64,000 nucleotides of DNA from Microbacterium sp. SZ1 (lineage in GTDB: Bacteria > Actinomycetota > Actinomycetes > Actinomycetales > Microbacteriaceae): positions 186,001 through 250,000 of the forward strand of contig NZ_LPVV01000040.1 in assembly GCF_002362255.1 (NCBI RefSeq), in the 5' to 3' direction. The notes below the pieces were generated by a model, which saw only the letters and a list, made by a program, of their open reading frames with translations, made no database searches and had not been told where the DNA came from. Shown one piece after another: positions 29,203-36,935 of this stretch (the stretch's first letter is position 1; each line of letters begins with the position of its first letter). Position numbers and translations under genes: made by a program.

Positions 29203-30459
29203 ATGGGTCACGGTGACGGCAGAGGGCGCCTCGTGTCGACGGCGGATGCCGACGACACGGGAACCGGCATCCTGCATGTCGACATGGACGCGTTCTACGC
29301 GGCCGTCGAGGTCCTCGACGACCCGAGTCTCCGCGGGCTGCCGCTGATCATCGGCTCGCCCGACGGCCGCTCGGTCGTGTCGAGCGCTTCGTATGAGGCG
29401 CGCCGCTACGGCGTGCTCTCGGCGATGCCGGTCTCTCAGGCGCTGCGCCTGTGCCCGTCGGCCCGCATCGTGTCGCCGCACTTCCACCGGTACCAGGCTG
29501 TCTCTCGTCAGGTCATGTCGATCTTCGAGTCGATCACGCCCCTCGTCGAGCCCCTCTCGGTCGATGAGGCCTTCCTCGATGTGCGAGGCGTTCGTCGCCT
29601 GTGGGGGAGTCCCGTCCGCATCGCCGAGCTCGTGCGGCGTCGGGTCTACGACGAGGTCGGCATCACCTGCAGCGTCGGTGTCGCCGCCACGAAGCACGTG
29701 GCGAAGATGGCGTCGACGATCGCGAAGCCCGACGGGATGCTCGTCGTCGCGGAGGCCGATACGCAGGCGTTCCTCGACCCGCGGCCGGTGCGTGCGCTGT
29801 GGGGAGTCGGTCCGAAAGCCGCAGAAGCACTGGAGGGGCGAGGCATCCGCACGATCCGCGACATCCGCGAGTCGTCGCGCGACATGCTCGACCGCGCCGT
29901 CGGGCCTGCGCTCGGCGCGCGCCTGTCACAGCTCTCCCGCGGAGAGGACGCCAGGGCCGTCGAGACCGAGCGCATCGAGAAGAGCATCGGCCACGAGGAG
30001 ACGTTCGACACCGACGTCACCGACCGCGAGTTCCTGAAGGCCGAGCTGCTGCGCCTGGCGGATCGCGTCGCAGCGCGGCTCCGCAAGGCGCAGTGGGAGA
30101 CCGGCACGGTGTCGATCAAGATCCGCTTCGACGATTTCCGCACCCTCACCCGATCCCAGACCCTGGCTGAGCCCACCGCCGTCGGTCAGCGCATCGGCGA
30201 GGCCGCGCAGGCGCTGTTCGCGCAGATCGACAGACGCGACCCTGTACGCCTCGTCGGGGTGCGTGCCGAGAAGCTCCGGCCTGCCGGCGCGGGCGGCATC
30301 GGACTGTGGGACGAGGATGAGGACTGGCGTCGGGTCGAGGGCGCCATGGACGACGCCGTCGCGCGCTTCGGCTCCGCCACGATCACCCGGGCCAGGCACC
30401 TCGGTCGCGGAGACGGACGCGGCGCGGCGCAGCATCCGAAGGCCCACGGCGTGGAATGA
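29203..30459 (+). CDS. dinB: DNA polymerase IV
   Basis: A Y-family translesion polymerase, 418 residues. Catalytic acidic residues lie in ILHVDMDAFYAAVE and PLSVDEAFLDV. The steric-gate region (FYAAVE), the thumb HhH (LWGVGPKAAEALEGRGI) and the little-finger domain are all present. It lacks the C-terminal beta-clamp motif in classic form. The ATG has AAGAAT six bases upstream. I see no LexA box in front of it, so SOS control is not evident from the sequence. Confidence 0.94.
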   Translation: MGHGDGRGRLVSTADADDTGTGILHVDMDAFYAAVEVLDDPSLRGLPLIIGSPDGRSVVSSASYEARRYGVLSAMPVSQALRLCPSARIVSPHFHRYQAVSRQVMSIFESITPLVEPLSVDEAFLDVRGVRRLWGSPVRIAELVRRRVYDEVGITCSVGVAATKHVAKMASTIAKPDGMLVVAEADTQAFLDPRPVRALWGVGPKAAEALEGRGIRTIRDIRESSRDMLDRAVGPALGARLSQLSRGEDARAVETERIEKSIGHEETFDTDVTDREFLKAELLRLADRVAARLRKAQWETGTVSIKIRFDDFRTLTRSQTLAEPTAVGQRIGEAAQALFAQIDRRDPVRLVGVRAEKLRPAGAGGIGLWDEDEDWRRVEGAMDDAVARFGSATITRARHLGRGDGRGAAQHPKAHGVE

Positions 30460-30485
30460 CCCCTGCGCGTCACCCGCGCCTGGAC

Positions 30486-30491
30486 TAGCGT
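30486..30491 (+). promoter_or_regulatory. Candidate -10 box for the GerW/YtfJ-like gene
   Basis: TAGCGT, spacer GGACCC, directly before ATG 30498. Confidence 0.55.
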
Positions 30492-30497
30492 GGACCC

Positions 30498-30815
30498 ATG
30501 CCCAACATTGCACTGGAACTCGGAAAGCAGGCCGCGTCGTTCGGGGTCAAGACCGCCTACGGTGAGCCGCAGGATGTCGACGGCGTGAGCATCACTCCGG
30601 TCGCCTTCACGTACTCCGGCTTCGGCGGAGGAAGCGGCGACGGCGCCGAGGGCGGCGGTGGTGGCGGCGTCTCGGTACCGGTCGGCGTGTATGTGCGCCG
30701 TGAAGAGGGCCTTCGGTTCGAGCCGAACCTCGTGACTCTGCTCGTCGTGGCCGTGCCCTTCGTGTGGGTCGCCGGACGGGCGCTCTCCCGCATCATCCGT
30801 GCCCTCAAGAAGTGA
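30498..30815 (+). CDS. GerW/YtfJ (Spore_YtfJ) family protein
   Basis: A 105-residue protein. The core matches the sporulation-protein YtfJ/GerW family: VKTAYGEPQDVDGVSITPVAFTYSGFGGGSG, then a run of six glycines and VSVPVGVYVRREEGLRF. The C-terminus is a predicted membrane anchor (LVTLLVVAVPFVWVAGRALSRII). In Bacillus the family acts in spores, but actinobacteria without endospores carry it too, so the role here is unknown. It overlaps the next gene by 17 bases. Confidence 0.8.
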   Translation: MPNIALELGKQAASFGVKTAYGEPQDVDGVSITPVAFTYSGFGGGSGDGAEGGGGGGVSVPVGVYVRREEGLRFEPNLVTLLVVAVPFVWVAGRALSRIIRALKK

Positions 30816-31380
30816 CGATCCGGTCGCGGTCGCCCTGGAGCGCGCTGCGACGCTGATCGTCGACGACATCCGCGGTCTGGCGGTGTCGAACCCGGTCGTT
30901 CTGATCGACGGCCGGAGCGGAGCGGGCAAGACGACGCTCGCGCGCCTGCTCGTCGCACGCTGGCCCGTTCAGGGACGGGTCCAGTCGATCGCCCTCGACT
31001 CGCTCTACCCCGGGTGGGACGGGCTCGACGCCGGCGTGGAGCGCGCACTCGACGGCATCCTCAGGCCTCATGGCCGCGGTCTGCTCGGGAGTTGGCGGCG
31101 CTGGGACTGGGAGCGCGAGGCGGATGCCGAAAGCCACGCCGTGGATCCCGCTCTCAGCCTGCTCGTCGAAGGGAGCGGGATCCTCACACCGGCGACGGCG
31201 AAGATCGCCGACGTGACGGTATGGGTCGACTCCGCCGAGCCGAGAAGGAAAGCACGGGCGCTCGCTCGTGACGGGGACACGTACCGCCCGCACTGGGACC
31301 GCTGGGCGCGGCAGGAGGACCAGCACGTGCGGAGAGACGAACCACGAACACTGGCCACGCGCGTCGTGACCGTGCCCTGA
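30799..31380 (+). CDS. P-loop nucleoside kinase-like protein
   Basis: A 193-residue cytosolic P-loop NTPase. Walker A is VVLIDGRSGAGKTTLARLL (about 33-51). IALDSLYPGWDGL is the place of the acceptor-site Asp seen in uridine kinases, and VEGSGILTPATAKIADVTVWVDSA is Walker-B-like. The C-terminal lid has RRKARALARDGDTYRPHWDRW. The fold suggests a kinase of a small substrate, but the substrate is not known. GTG start inside the preceding gene, so translational coupling is likely. Confidence 0.8.
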   Translation: MPSRSDDPVAVALERAATLIVDDIRGLAVSNPVVLIDGRSGAGKTTLARLLVARWPVQGRVQSIALDSLYPGWDGLDAGVERALDGILRPHGRGLLGSWRRWDWEREADAESHAVDPALSLLVEGSGILTPATAKIADVTVWVDSAEPRRKARALARDGDTYRPHWDRWARQEDQHVRRDEPRTLATRVVTVP

Positions 31381-31383
31381 TCG

Positions 31384-31878
31384 TCAGTCGAGACGGTCGG
31401 CGGCCAGCACAACGACCTCGAGCCGGTAACCGAGCCAGTCGTAGACCGCGTATCGCGGGTCATCGATGTCGTGCTCGTCATCGGACTGTATGCCGAGGCG
31501 ATCGGCGATGACCAGCCGGAGTGCGGTCAATGTCCGCATCCAGGCGTCGAGGTCGGCGGGCGCCGCCACGACGTCGATCGACGCGAACGCGTCCTCCTCC
31601 GAGGCGACCCCCGCGTCGGGCAAGGACGAGGCGATCGAGGTCCGCACCGTGACGGCGTCAGTGCGACGGCGAGCGAGGAGGTCGTCGGCGGTGGCCGAGC
31701 GGTAGGCGCGGGCGGCCTCCTCGTCGTCGGGGTAGGCGCTCGGCGTCAGGCGATCGATCGCAGTGTCGAGTGGATCGCGGTCGCCGCCGAGGAGCTCGAT
31801 GAAGTCGTCGAGCAGCTGCACGAGTTGATGACCTTCGATCGCAGCCATCTGGAGAGTCACTCGACGGTCGACGGTCAC
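31384..31878 (-). CDS. DUF2017 family protein, clpS-linked
   Basis: A 164-residue protein conserved next to clpS in actinobacteria (DUF2017). It is acidic and mostly helical, with LVQLLDDFIELLGG near the start and DDPRYAVYDWLGYRLEVVVLAADRLD at the end. No catalytic motif is visible. The GTG at 31878 overlaps the clpS TGA (GTGA). Steady linkage to clpS suggests a role in ClpP-dependent proteolysis, which is inference. Confidence 0.85.
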   Translation of the reverse strand: MTVDRRVTLQMAAIEGHQLVQLLDDFIELLGGDRDPLDTAIDRLTPSAYPDDEEAARAYRSATADDLLARRRTDAVTVRTSIASSLPDAGVASEEDAFASIDVVAAPADLDAWMRTLTALRLVIADRLGIQSDDEHDIDDPRYAVYDWLGYRLEVVVLAADRLD

Positions 31879-32171
31879 TGGGCGACCTTTCGCACGGTGG
31901 CCCAGAGGCCGTAGTCGTGCATGGCCTGCGCATGCACCTCCATGGTCTCGCGTGGCCCGGTCGCGACGATCGCATGGCCCTCGTGGTGCACAGCCAGCAT
32001 CAGCTGGGTGGCACGCTCGGTCGAGTATCCGAAGTACGTGCGGAAGACCCGGACCACGTAGCTCATCAGGTTCACGGGGTCGTTCCACACGATGACCTCC
32101 CACGGTTCCATGGGAGCAGCGCTCAATTCGAGCTGCTCGTCGATCTCCGGGGTGGCGAGCGGACTCATCAT
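31875..32171 (-). CDS. clpS: ATP-dependent Clp protease adaptor ClpS
   Basis: ClpS, 98 residues, delivers N-degron substrates to ClpA/ClpC-ClpP. The core WEVIVWNDPVNLMSYVVRVFRTYFGYS contains the N-end-binding NDxxN-type region (NDPVN). MLAVHHEGHAIVATGPRE follows with the conserved His. The unstructured N-terminal arm is about 20 residues. ATG 32171 overlaps the zincin stop. The operon order here is zincin-clpS-DUF2017. Confidence 0.95.
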   Translation of the reverse strand: MMSPLATPEIDEQLELSAAPMEPWEVIVWNDPVNLMSYVVRVFRTYFGYSTERATQLMLAVHHEGHAIVATGPRETMEVHAQAMHDYGLWATVRKVAQ

Positions 32172-32515
32172 GCCCACCCCAGCTCGTGCAACTGCTCGTC
32201 GTCGATTCCGTAGAAGTGAGCGATCTCGTGCACGAGAGTGGTGTGGATCTCGTCGCGCAGCTCGTCTTCGTCGTCGCACGCGGCGAGGTGCGGCTCCCGG
32301 TACACGACGATGCGGTCGGGGAGCTCACCCATGCCGTACTGCGTGCGCTCCGTGAGCGCGAGCCCGTCGTAGAGCCCGAGCAGATCGAGGCTGCCGTCTT
32401 CCGGCCGGTCCTCCACGACGAAGACGACGTTGTCGAGTCCCTCGACCATGTCATCGGGGAGGCGGTCGAGTTCGTCGACGACGAGCTCCTCGAAGGCGTC
32501 GGCAGTCATATCCAT
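32168..32515 (-). CDS. Zincin-like metallopeptidase
   Basis: A 115-residue protein of the small zincin family (PF06262 type). The metal site VHEIAHFYGI gives HEIAH at residues 96-100, with a possible third ligand in EQLHELGW. Family members are structurally zincins, but peptidase activity is poorly documented. ATG 32515 is chosen because TAGGCT lies seven bases upstream. GTG 32521 would start almost inside that box. It leads the operon with clpS and DUF2017. Confidence 0.88.
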   Translation of the reverse strand: MDMTADAFEELVVDELDRLPDDMVEGLDNVVFVVEDRPEDGSLDLLGLYDGLALTERTQYGMGELPDRIVVYREPHLAACDDEDELRDEIHTTLVHEIAHFYGIDDEQLHELGWA

Positions 32516-32522
32516 CCTCACC

Positions 32523-32528
32523 AGCCTA
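32523..32528 (-). promoter_or_regulatory. Candidate -10 box of the zincin-clpS-DUF2017 operon
   Basis: TAGGCT on the minus strand, seven bases before ATG 32515. Confidence 0.6.
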
Positions 32529-32549
32529 TTGCCGTGCGGCAGGCGATGG

Positions 32550-33179
32550 TCAGTGCAGGAACGCGAGCAGAGCTGCGACCCCGATGAACAGCAACCCGAA
32601 CACCGTGTTCAGCGTGCGCTGCCCGCGCGGCGAGCGGGTGAAGCGGCGGAACGGGCGAGCGGCGGCGGCGAAGAACCCCCACATGACGAGGATGTCGACC
32701 ACGATCACCGTCGTGATGAGGATGAGGTACTGTGGTAGCTGCGGCTCGTCGAGGCGGATGAACTGGGGGATGAACGCCAGAAAGAAGACGATCGCCTTGG
32801 GGTTGAGCAGATTGACCCAGAAACCTCGGCGGATCATCGACCAGTGGCTCTCGCGCTCAGCGAGGCGCTGCCCCTCGACGTTCTCCGCCATCGAGGGGCG
32901 CGCCAAGATCAGACGCACGCCGAGGTAGATCAGATACGCCGCTCCGGCATACCGGATCGCGGTGAACAGGATCTCGGAGCGCGAGACGAGGAGCCCCACC
33001 CCGGCGGCGACGATCACGACGTGCACGATGAGAGCGAGCTGCTGGCCGATGATGCCCCAGATCGACCGCATCCACCCCTGGTTCAGCGCGTTCGACATCG
33101 TGTTGATGGCGCCCGCGCCGGGGGTGAAGCTGATCACGACGCAGGCGAGGAGGAGCGAGAACCAGACTGCCGGCGACAC
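32550..33179 (-). CDS. LysE family exporter
   Basis: A 209-residue LysE/RhtB-type amino acid exporter. The N-terminus VWFSLLLACVVISFTPGAGAINTMSNAL holds the family's PGP-like motif (here TPGAGA). Six hydrophobic segments can be counted, including IIGQQLALIVHVVIVAAGVGLLV and FLLITTV-like helices near the C-terminus. It exports amino acids or related compounds by proton exchange; the substrate is not predictable. GTG start. Confidence 0.9.
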   Translation of the reverse strand: MSPAVWFSLLLACVVISFTPGAGAINTMSNALNQGWMRSIWGIIGQQLALIVHVVIVAAGVGLLVSRSEILFTAIRYAGAAYLIYLGVRLILARPSMAENVEGQRLAERESHWSMIRRGFWVNLLNPKAIVFFLAFIPQFIRLDEPQLPQYLILITTVIVVDILVMWGFFAAAARPFRRFTRSPRGQRTLNTVFGLLFIGVAALLAFLH

Positions 33180-33185
33180 CCCGCA

Positions 33186-33191
33186 AGTCTA
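33186..33191 (-). promoter_or_regulatory. Candidate -10 box for the LysE exporter
   Basis: TAGACT on the minus strand, six bases (TGCGGG) before GTG 33179. It overlaps the end of the copper ATPase gene. Confidence 0.55.
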
Positions 33192-35270
33192 GGGCCGTCG
33201 GCTCGCATTCTCCGGCGCGCGCGGGACCACGGTGTCGGGCCTCAGATCGAGTCGGCGCAGGAGTTGCGCGTTGAGGGCGACCGCGACGGTCGACAGCGAC
33301 ATCAGGATCGCGCCGACGGACATCGGGAGCACGAACCCGAGCGGAGCGAGGATCCCGGCGGCCAACGGCACGGACATGAGGTTGTAGCCCGCGGCCCACC
33401 AGAGGTTCTGGGTCATCTTGCGGTATCCGGCGCGGGAGAGCTCGATCACCGAGACGACGGTGCGCGGGTCGTCCGACGCCAGGATGACACCGGCCGACGC
33501 GATCGCCACATCGGTACCCGCTCCGATCGCGAGGCCGACGTCGGCCTGAGCGAGCGCCGGTGCATCGTTGACGCCGTCTCCGACCATGGCGACGCGTCGA
33601 CCTTCAGCCTGCAGCTCACGGACCGTGGACGCCTTGTCCTCAGGGCGCACGCCCGCGAACACCCGCCGGATGCCGAGGTCGTCGGCCACGTGACGTGCGA
33701 CGGCCTCCGCGTCGCCCGTGATCATGACGACCTCGATGCCGCGTCGCTGCAGGGCCGCGACAGCGGGCCGCGACTCCGGTCGGATACCGTCAGCCAGCCG
33801 GAGCGCACCGACCGCGCGATGGTCGATCAGCACGTGCAGGACGATCGCGCCTTCCGTCCGCCATCCGCGCGCAGCCGGGAGTTCCGCCAGCTCCTCCTGA
33901 GCGAGGAGACGCGGTCCGCCCACGGCGACGTGTCGCCCATCGGCAGTAGCACTGACACCGACGGCAGGGGAGGAGTGAAAGTCTCTCGCAGCCGGGATCG
34001 TGAGTCCGCGCGCTCTCGCGGCGGAGACGATCGCCGAGGCGAGGGGGTGCTCGGAGTCGGTCTCTGCGGCCGCCGCGGCGGCGAGAACCTCGTCCTCGGT
34101 GACATCGGCGACCGTGCTGACAGCGGTGACCTCGGGCTTGCCCGCGGTGAGGGTGCCGGTCTTGTCGAACAGCACGGTGTCGACGGTACGCATCGTCTCG
34201 AGAGCCAGCCTGTCCTTGACGAGCACTCCGGCTCTGGCTGCGCGCTCGGTCGCGATCGACACCACGAGGGGGATCGCGAGGCCCAGGGCGTGCGGGCAGG
34301 CGATCACGAGGACCGTGATGGTGCGCACGACCGCCTCGTCGGGAAGGCCGAGGGTCGACCAGGCGACGGCGGTGATGACGGCGGCGCCCAGCGCGAACCA
34401 GAACAACCAGGCCGCAGCCCTGTCTGCGATGCGCTGGGCCCTCGACGAGGACGCCTGGGCATCGGACACCAGCCTCTGGATGCCGGCGAGCGTGGTGTCT
34501 GCGCCGACGGCCGTGACCTCGACGCGGATGCCCGAGTCGGTGGCGACGGTGCCCGCGACGACGGCATCGCCCGCGCCGCGTGTGACGGTCCTCGACTCCC
34601 CGGTGATCATGGATTCGTCGATGCTCGCGGATCCCTGGGTGATGCGACCGTCGGCCGGCACTCGACCGCCGGGGCGCACGATGACGACGTCGCCCACCCG
34701 GAGGTCGGTCGGGGAGACGGTCACGGTCGTCTCGCCGTCGATGCGCTCGGCCCCGTCGGGCAGCAGCGCCGCGAGTGAATCGAGGGCGGATGTCGTCTGC
34801 GCGAGAGAGCGCATCTCGATCCAGTGTCCGAGCAGCATGATGACGATGAGGAGGGCGAGCTCCCACCAGAACTCGAGCTCGTGGCGGACGAGGCCGAGGC
34901 TGGCACCCCACGATGCCGTGAACGCGACGGTGATGGCGAGGCCGATCAGCAGCATCATCCCAGGCCGCCGGGAACGCAGCTCCGCGATCGCCCCGGTGAG
35001 GAACGGAGCCCCGCCCCAGACGTACATCGCCGAGCCGAGGACAGGGGCGATCCAGCGGGCCCACGATGGAACGTCGTAGTCCAGGATCATGGCGAACATC
35101 GGTGAGGCGGCGACGACGGGGACCGCGATCACGAGCATGATCCAGAACAGGCGACGGAATCGCTCCGTGTGTGCGGAGTGGTGGTCATGGCCGGAGTGAT
35201 TCGCGTGGTTGTGGTGCGCCGCGCCTGCGTGTTGCACGCCGACGCCGTGCCGTGAGTGATCGTGCATCAT
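33189..35270 (-). CDS. copB: Copper-translocating P-type ATPase, CopB (P1B-3) type
   Basis: A heavy-metal P1B ATPase, 693 residues. There is no HMA domain; instead a His-rich N-terminus has about 12 His in the first 34 residues. The membrane metal motif is CPH (VIACPHALGLAIPLV), the mark of P1B-3 CopB pumps that prefer Cu(II)/Ag(I). The phosphorylation site is FDKTGTLTAGKPE, the actuator is near ITGESRTVT, and the hinge GDGVNDAPALAQADVG is intact. ATG 35270 has GGAGA upstream; ATG 35267 is adjacent. A perfect palindrome resembling a CsoR operator overlaps its promoter, so copper-responsive repression is likely. Confidence 0.93.
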   Translation of the reverse strand: MMHDHSRHGVGVQHAGAAHHNHANHSGHDHHSAHTERFRRLFWIMLVIAVPVVAASPMFAMILDYDVPSWARWIAPVLGSAMYVWGGAPFLTGAIAELRSRRPGMMLLIGLAITVAFTASWGASLGLVRHELEFWWELALLIVIMLLGHWIEMRSLAQTTSALDSLAALLPDGAERIDGETTVTVSPTDLRVGDVVIVRPGGRVPADGRITQGSASIDESMITGESRTVTRGAGDAVVAGTVATDSGIRVEVTAVGADTTLAGIQRLVSDAQASSSRAQRIADRAAAWLFWFALGAAVITAVAWSTLGLPDEAVVRTITVLVIACPHALGLAIPLVVSIATERAARAGVLVKDRLALETMRTVDTVLFDKTGTLTAGKPEVTAVSTVADVTEDEVLAAAAAAETDSEHPLASAIVSAARARGLTIPAARDFHSSPAVGVSATADGRHVAVGGPRLLAQEELAELPAARGWRTEGAIVLHVLIDHRAVGALRLADGIRPESRPAVAALQRRGIEVVMITGDAEAVARHVADDLGIRRVFAGVRPEDKASTVRELQAEGRRVAMVGDGVNDAPALAQADVGLAIGAGTDVAIASAGVILASDDPRTVVSVIELSRAGYRKMTQNLWWAAGYNLMSVPLAAGILAPLGFVLPMSVGAILMSLSTVAVALNAQLLRRLDLRPDTVVPRAPENASRRP

Positions 35271-35303
35271 CGGGAGTCTCCGTTCTCTGCATCGATCAGA
35301 ACA

Positions 35304-35324
35304 GAATACCCCCAGGGGGTATTC
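35304..35324. promoter_or_regulatory. CsoR-like operator in front of copB
   Basis: A perfect inverted repeat with arms GAATACCCCC and GGGGGTATTC around one base. This is the C/G-rich ATACCCC...GGGGTAT layout known for CsoR-type copper repressors. Its end overlaps TATTCT (minus strand 35308-35303), a candidate copB -10, so binding would block transcription. No csoR gene is in the window. Confidence 0.7.
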
Positions 35325-35335
35325 CATGGGGGGAG

Positions 35336-35364
35336 AAAAAGGCCCGAGTCAACGACCCGGGCCT
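35336..35364 (-). terminator. Terminator after tRNA-His
   Basis: On the minus strand GGCCCGGGTC, a 3-base loop, and GACTCGGGCC are followed by TTTTT. The stem has one G-U pair. It lies immediately downstream of tRNA-His. Confidence 0.85.
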
Positions 35365-35367
35365 TCG

Positions 35368-35443
35368 TGGGGTGAGTAACGGGACTCGAACCCGCGACAT
35401 CCGGCACCACAAGCCAGCGCTCTACCAGCTGAGCTATACCCAC
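35368..35443 (-). tRNA. tRNA-His (GTG anticodon)
   Basis: A full cloverleaf on the minus strand. The acceptor GTGGGTA pairs with TACTCAC (one G-T). The D arm is GCTCAGCTGGTAGAGC, the anticodon loop CTTGTGG reads GTG, and the T loop is TTCGAGT. A genomic G precedes position 1 and faces C73, the His-specific G-1:C73 pair. CCA is encoded. Confidence 0.96.
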
Positions 35444-35473
35444 CATGTGCCGATCGGAATCGGCAACCAGACG

Positions 35474-35479
35474 AGTCTA
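35474..35479 (-). promoter_or_regulatory. Candidate -10 box for tRNA-His
   Basis: TAGACT on the minus strand, 30 bases before the tRNA 5' end and just after the orn stop. It would give a short 5' leader for RNase P. Confidence 0.45.
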
Positions 35480-36106
35480 TTACATGTTTGGAGTGAACTC
35501 CGACACGGTGCGACTCGCGATGTCTCTGGCGTCGTCACTGGAGGGCCCTGGCTCGTCGACGAAGACCGCTTCACGGTAGTAGCGAAGTTCACGGATCGAC
35601 TCGAGGATGTCGGCGAGCGCGCGATGACCGCCGTCTTTCGAGGGCGCCTGGAAGAACACGCGCGGGTACCAACGCCGGGAGAGTTCCTTGATGCTCGACA
35701 CGTCGACGTTCCGGTAGTGCAGCCATTGGTCGACCTGTGGCATGTACTTCGCGAGGAACATGCGGTCGGTGCCGATCGTGTTGCCCGCGAGTGGTGCCTT
35801 CTTCTCGACGGGCGCGAACCGCTTGATGTACGCCAGGGTCTGCGCCTCGGCCTCCGCCAGCGTCACGCCGTGCGGGATCTCCTCGCTCAAGCCGGAGGTC
35901 TCGTGCATCTTCGTGACGAAGTCGTTCATGTGCGCGATCGCTTCATCGCTTGGACGGATGACGACCTGGAACCCGGCGTCGACAGGGCGCAGCTCGAAAT
36001 CGGTGACCACGACCGCGATCTCGACCAGTTCGTCTACTGCGAGGTCGAGGCCCGTCATCTCGCAGTCGATCCAGACGAGTCGGTCGTTCTCAGACGCAGA
36101 TACCAT
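35480..36106 (-). CDS. orn: Oligoribonuclease
   Basis: Orn, 208 residues, a DEDDh 3'-5' exonuclease that clears di- and short oligoribonucleotides, including pGpG. The Exo I motif is LVWIDCEMTGLD. Exo II includes NTIGTDRMFLAKYMP, and Exo III has the HRALADILES segment (His and Asp). VDVSSIKELSRRWYP is typical of the family. The C-terminus is about 20 residues longer than in E. coli. The ATG has TAGGAT six bases upstream. Confidence 0.97.
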   Translation of the reverse strand: MVSASENDRLVWIDCEMTGLDLAVDELVEIAVVVTDFELRPVDAGFQVVIRPSDEAIAHMNDFVTKMHETSGLSEEIPHGVTLAEAEAQTLAYIKRFAPVEKKAPLAGNTIGTDRMFLAKYMPQVDQWLHYRNVDVSSIKELSRRWYPRVFFQAPSKDGGHRALADILESIRELRYYREAVFVDEPGPSSDDARDIASRTVSEFTPNM

Positions 36107-36112
36107 GCCGCC

Positions 36113-36118
36113 ATCCTA
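36113..36118 (-). promoter_or_regulatory. Candidate -10 box for orn
   Basis: TAGGAT on the minus strand, six bases (GGCGGC) before ATG 36106. Confidence 0.6.
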
Positions 36119-36142
36119 TCGACGGCTCCGACACCGGGACAT

Positions 36143-36218
36143 TGGCCCCCCAGGCACGATTCGAACGTGCGACCGGCGACTTAGAAGATCGATGCTCTAT
36201 CCACTGAGCTACTGGGGG
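36143..36218 (-). tRNA. tRNA-Arg (TCT anticodon)
   Basis: A cloverleaf on the minus strand. The acceptor CCCCCAG pairs with CTGGGGG. The D arm is GCTCAGTGGATAGAGC, the anticodon loop CTTCTAA reads TCT, and the T arm is GCACG-TTCGAAT-CGTGC. CCA is encoded. The first anticodon-stem pair (27-43) is a T-C mismatch; the other four pair. It decodes the rare codons AGA and AGG. Confidence 0.93.
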
Positions 36219-36227
36219 TAGACGTTC

Positions 36228-36233
36228 AGGATA
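36228..36233 (-). promoter_or_regulatory. Candidate -10 box for tRNA-Arg
   Basis: TATCCT on the minus strand, nine bases before the tRNA 5' end. The spacing is the same as at the CAU-decoding tRNA near 54.2 kb. Confidence 0.5.
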
Positions 36234-36277
36234 CCGATTCCCGCGCGGAGTTCGTGCCGCCGGGGTCAGTGGTGCCG

Positions 36278-36619
36278 TCACCGACGACCGTATCCGGACC
36301 GACGCGCTCTCCGCGTGACAGGGTGTTTGCGGTGCCCGGATCGACGGGCCGTCCGACGACGGTGGCAGTTCGCGCACACCACCTCACATTTCTCGATCTC
36401 TGCGAGTATCGACGCCCACGAGCGCGTCGACGCGCCGACCGCACGCGCGATCTCGAATCGCTCGGCGTATCCAGGGAGGTGATCGAAGTCGAGGACTACG
36501 GGATCGCATTCTCTGCAGTCTCGGCACGGATGCCCGCGAAGGTACTCGATCATGTGCAGGAAGTTCCGCTGCCGGTGTCGCGCCTGCATCTCCCGCAGCT
36601 CGGCTCCCGTGCTCGGCAC
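36278..36619 (-). CDS. HNH endonuclease-like protein
   Basis: A 113-residue basic protein with a compact HNH fold. The first zinc knuckle is CRDCRECD, followed by the metal-site VVLDFDHLPG (Asp-His). KCEVVCANCHRRRTARR carries the second Cys pair, the Asn and the final His. The core is intact, so nuclease activity is plausible; the target is unknown. Such small HNH proteins are common in actinobacteria. GTG 36619 has GAAGGA at good spacing; ATG 36589 is an alternative. It follows the 89-aa gene by 12 bases and shares its LexA-box promoter. Confidence 0.8.
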   Translation of the reverse strand: MPSTGAELREMQARHRQRNFLHMIEYLRGHPCRDCRECDPVVLDFDHLPGYAERFEIARAVGASTRSWASILAEIEKCEVVCANCHRRRTARRSGHRKHPVTRRARRSGYGRR

Positions 36620-36631
36620 CTCGCGCGTCCT

Positions 36632-36901
36632 TCAGCCGTTGCGCAGAGCCGCGACGGCGTCGTCCGCTCGCCAGAAGTCGCCGACCAGCCGGAATGTGCC
36701 CGTGGGCAGGTGCAGACGCTCCGCGCGGTACCGCAGGCCGAGGGGATCGGCGAGGATTCGGAGGTGCCCGAGCACGCGTCCACGGACGTCCTGCACGCGC
36801 CACAGATGCGCGGAGGCGCGTACGAGGTGCTCGTGCGGCGAGGACAGGCGGGGCGCTGCGTACGGGACCTCGGGTGCGGTCAAGAGCTGTGTGTCGGACA
36901 T
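36632..36901 (-). CDS. 89-residue protein of unknown function, SOS-box promoter
   Basis: A small protein with no recognised domain. It is soluble and moderately basic in the middle (HLWRVQDVRGRVLGHLRILADPLGLRYRAERLHLPTG), ending FWRADDAVAALRNG. The ATG has GAGGAG six bases upstream, so it is well translated in principle. Eighteen bases before the start lies a near-perfect LexA-type palindrome. The HNH gene follows 12 bases after its stop, so the two are likely one DNA-damage-inducible transcript. That is inference from the site. Confidence 0.75.
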   Translation of the reverse strand: MSDTQLLTAPEVPYAAPRLSSPHEHLVRASAHLWRVQDVRGRVLGHLRILADPLGLRYRAERLHLPTGTFRLVGDFWRADDAVAALRNG

Positions 36902-36919
36902 CGGTATCTCCTCTCTTGT

Positions 36920-36935
36920 TCGAACATACGATCGA
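36920..36935. promoter_or_regulatory. LexA (SOS) box
   Basis: The 16-mer has TCGAAC, four free bases, then GATCGA. It matches the actinobacterial/Gram-positive LexA box TCGAAC-N4-GTTCGA at 11 of 12 fixed positions. On the minus strand TATGTT, a good -10, lies inside it, the usual geometry for LexA repression of the 89-aa/HNH unit. Confidence 0.65.
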
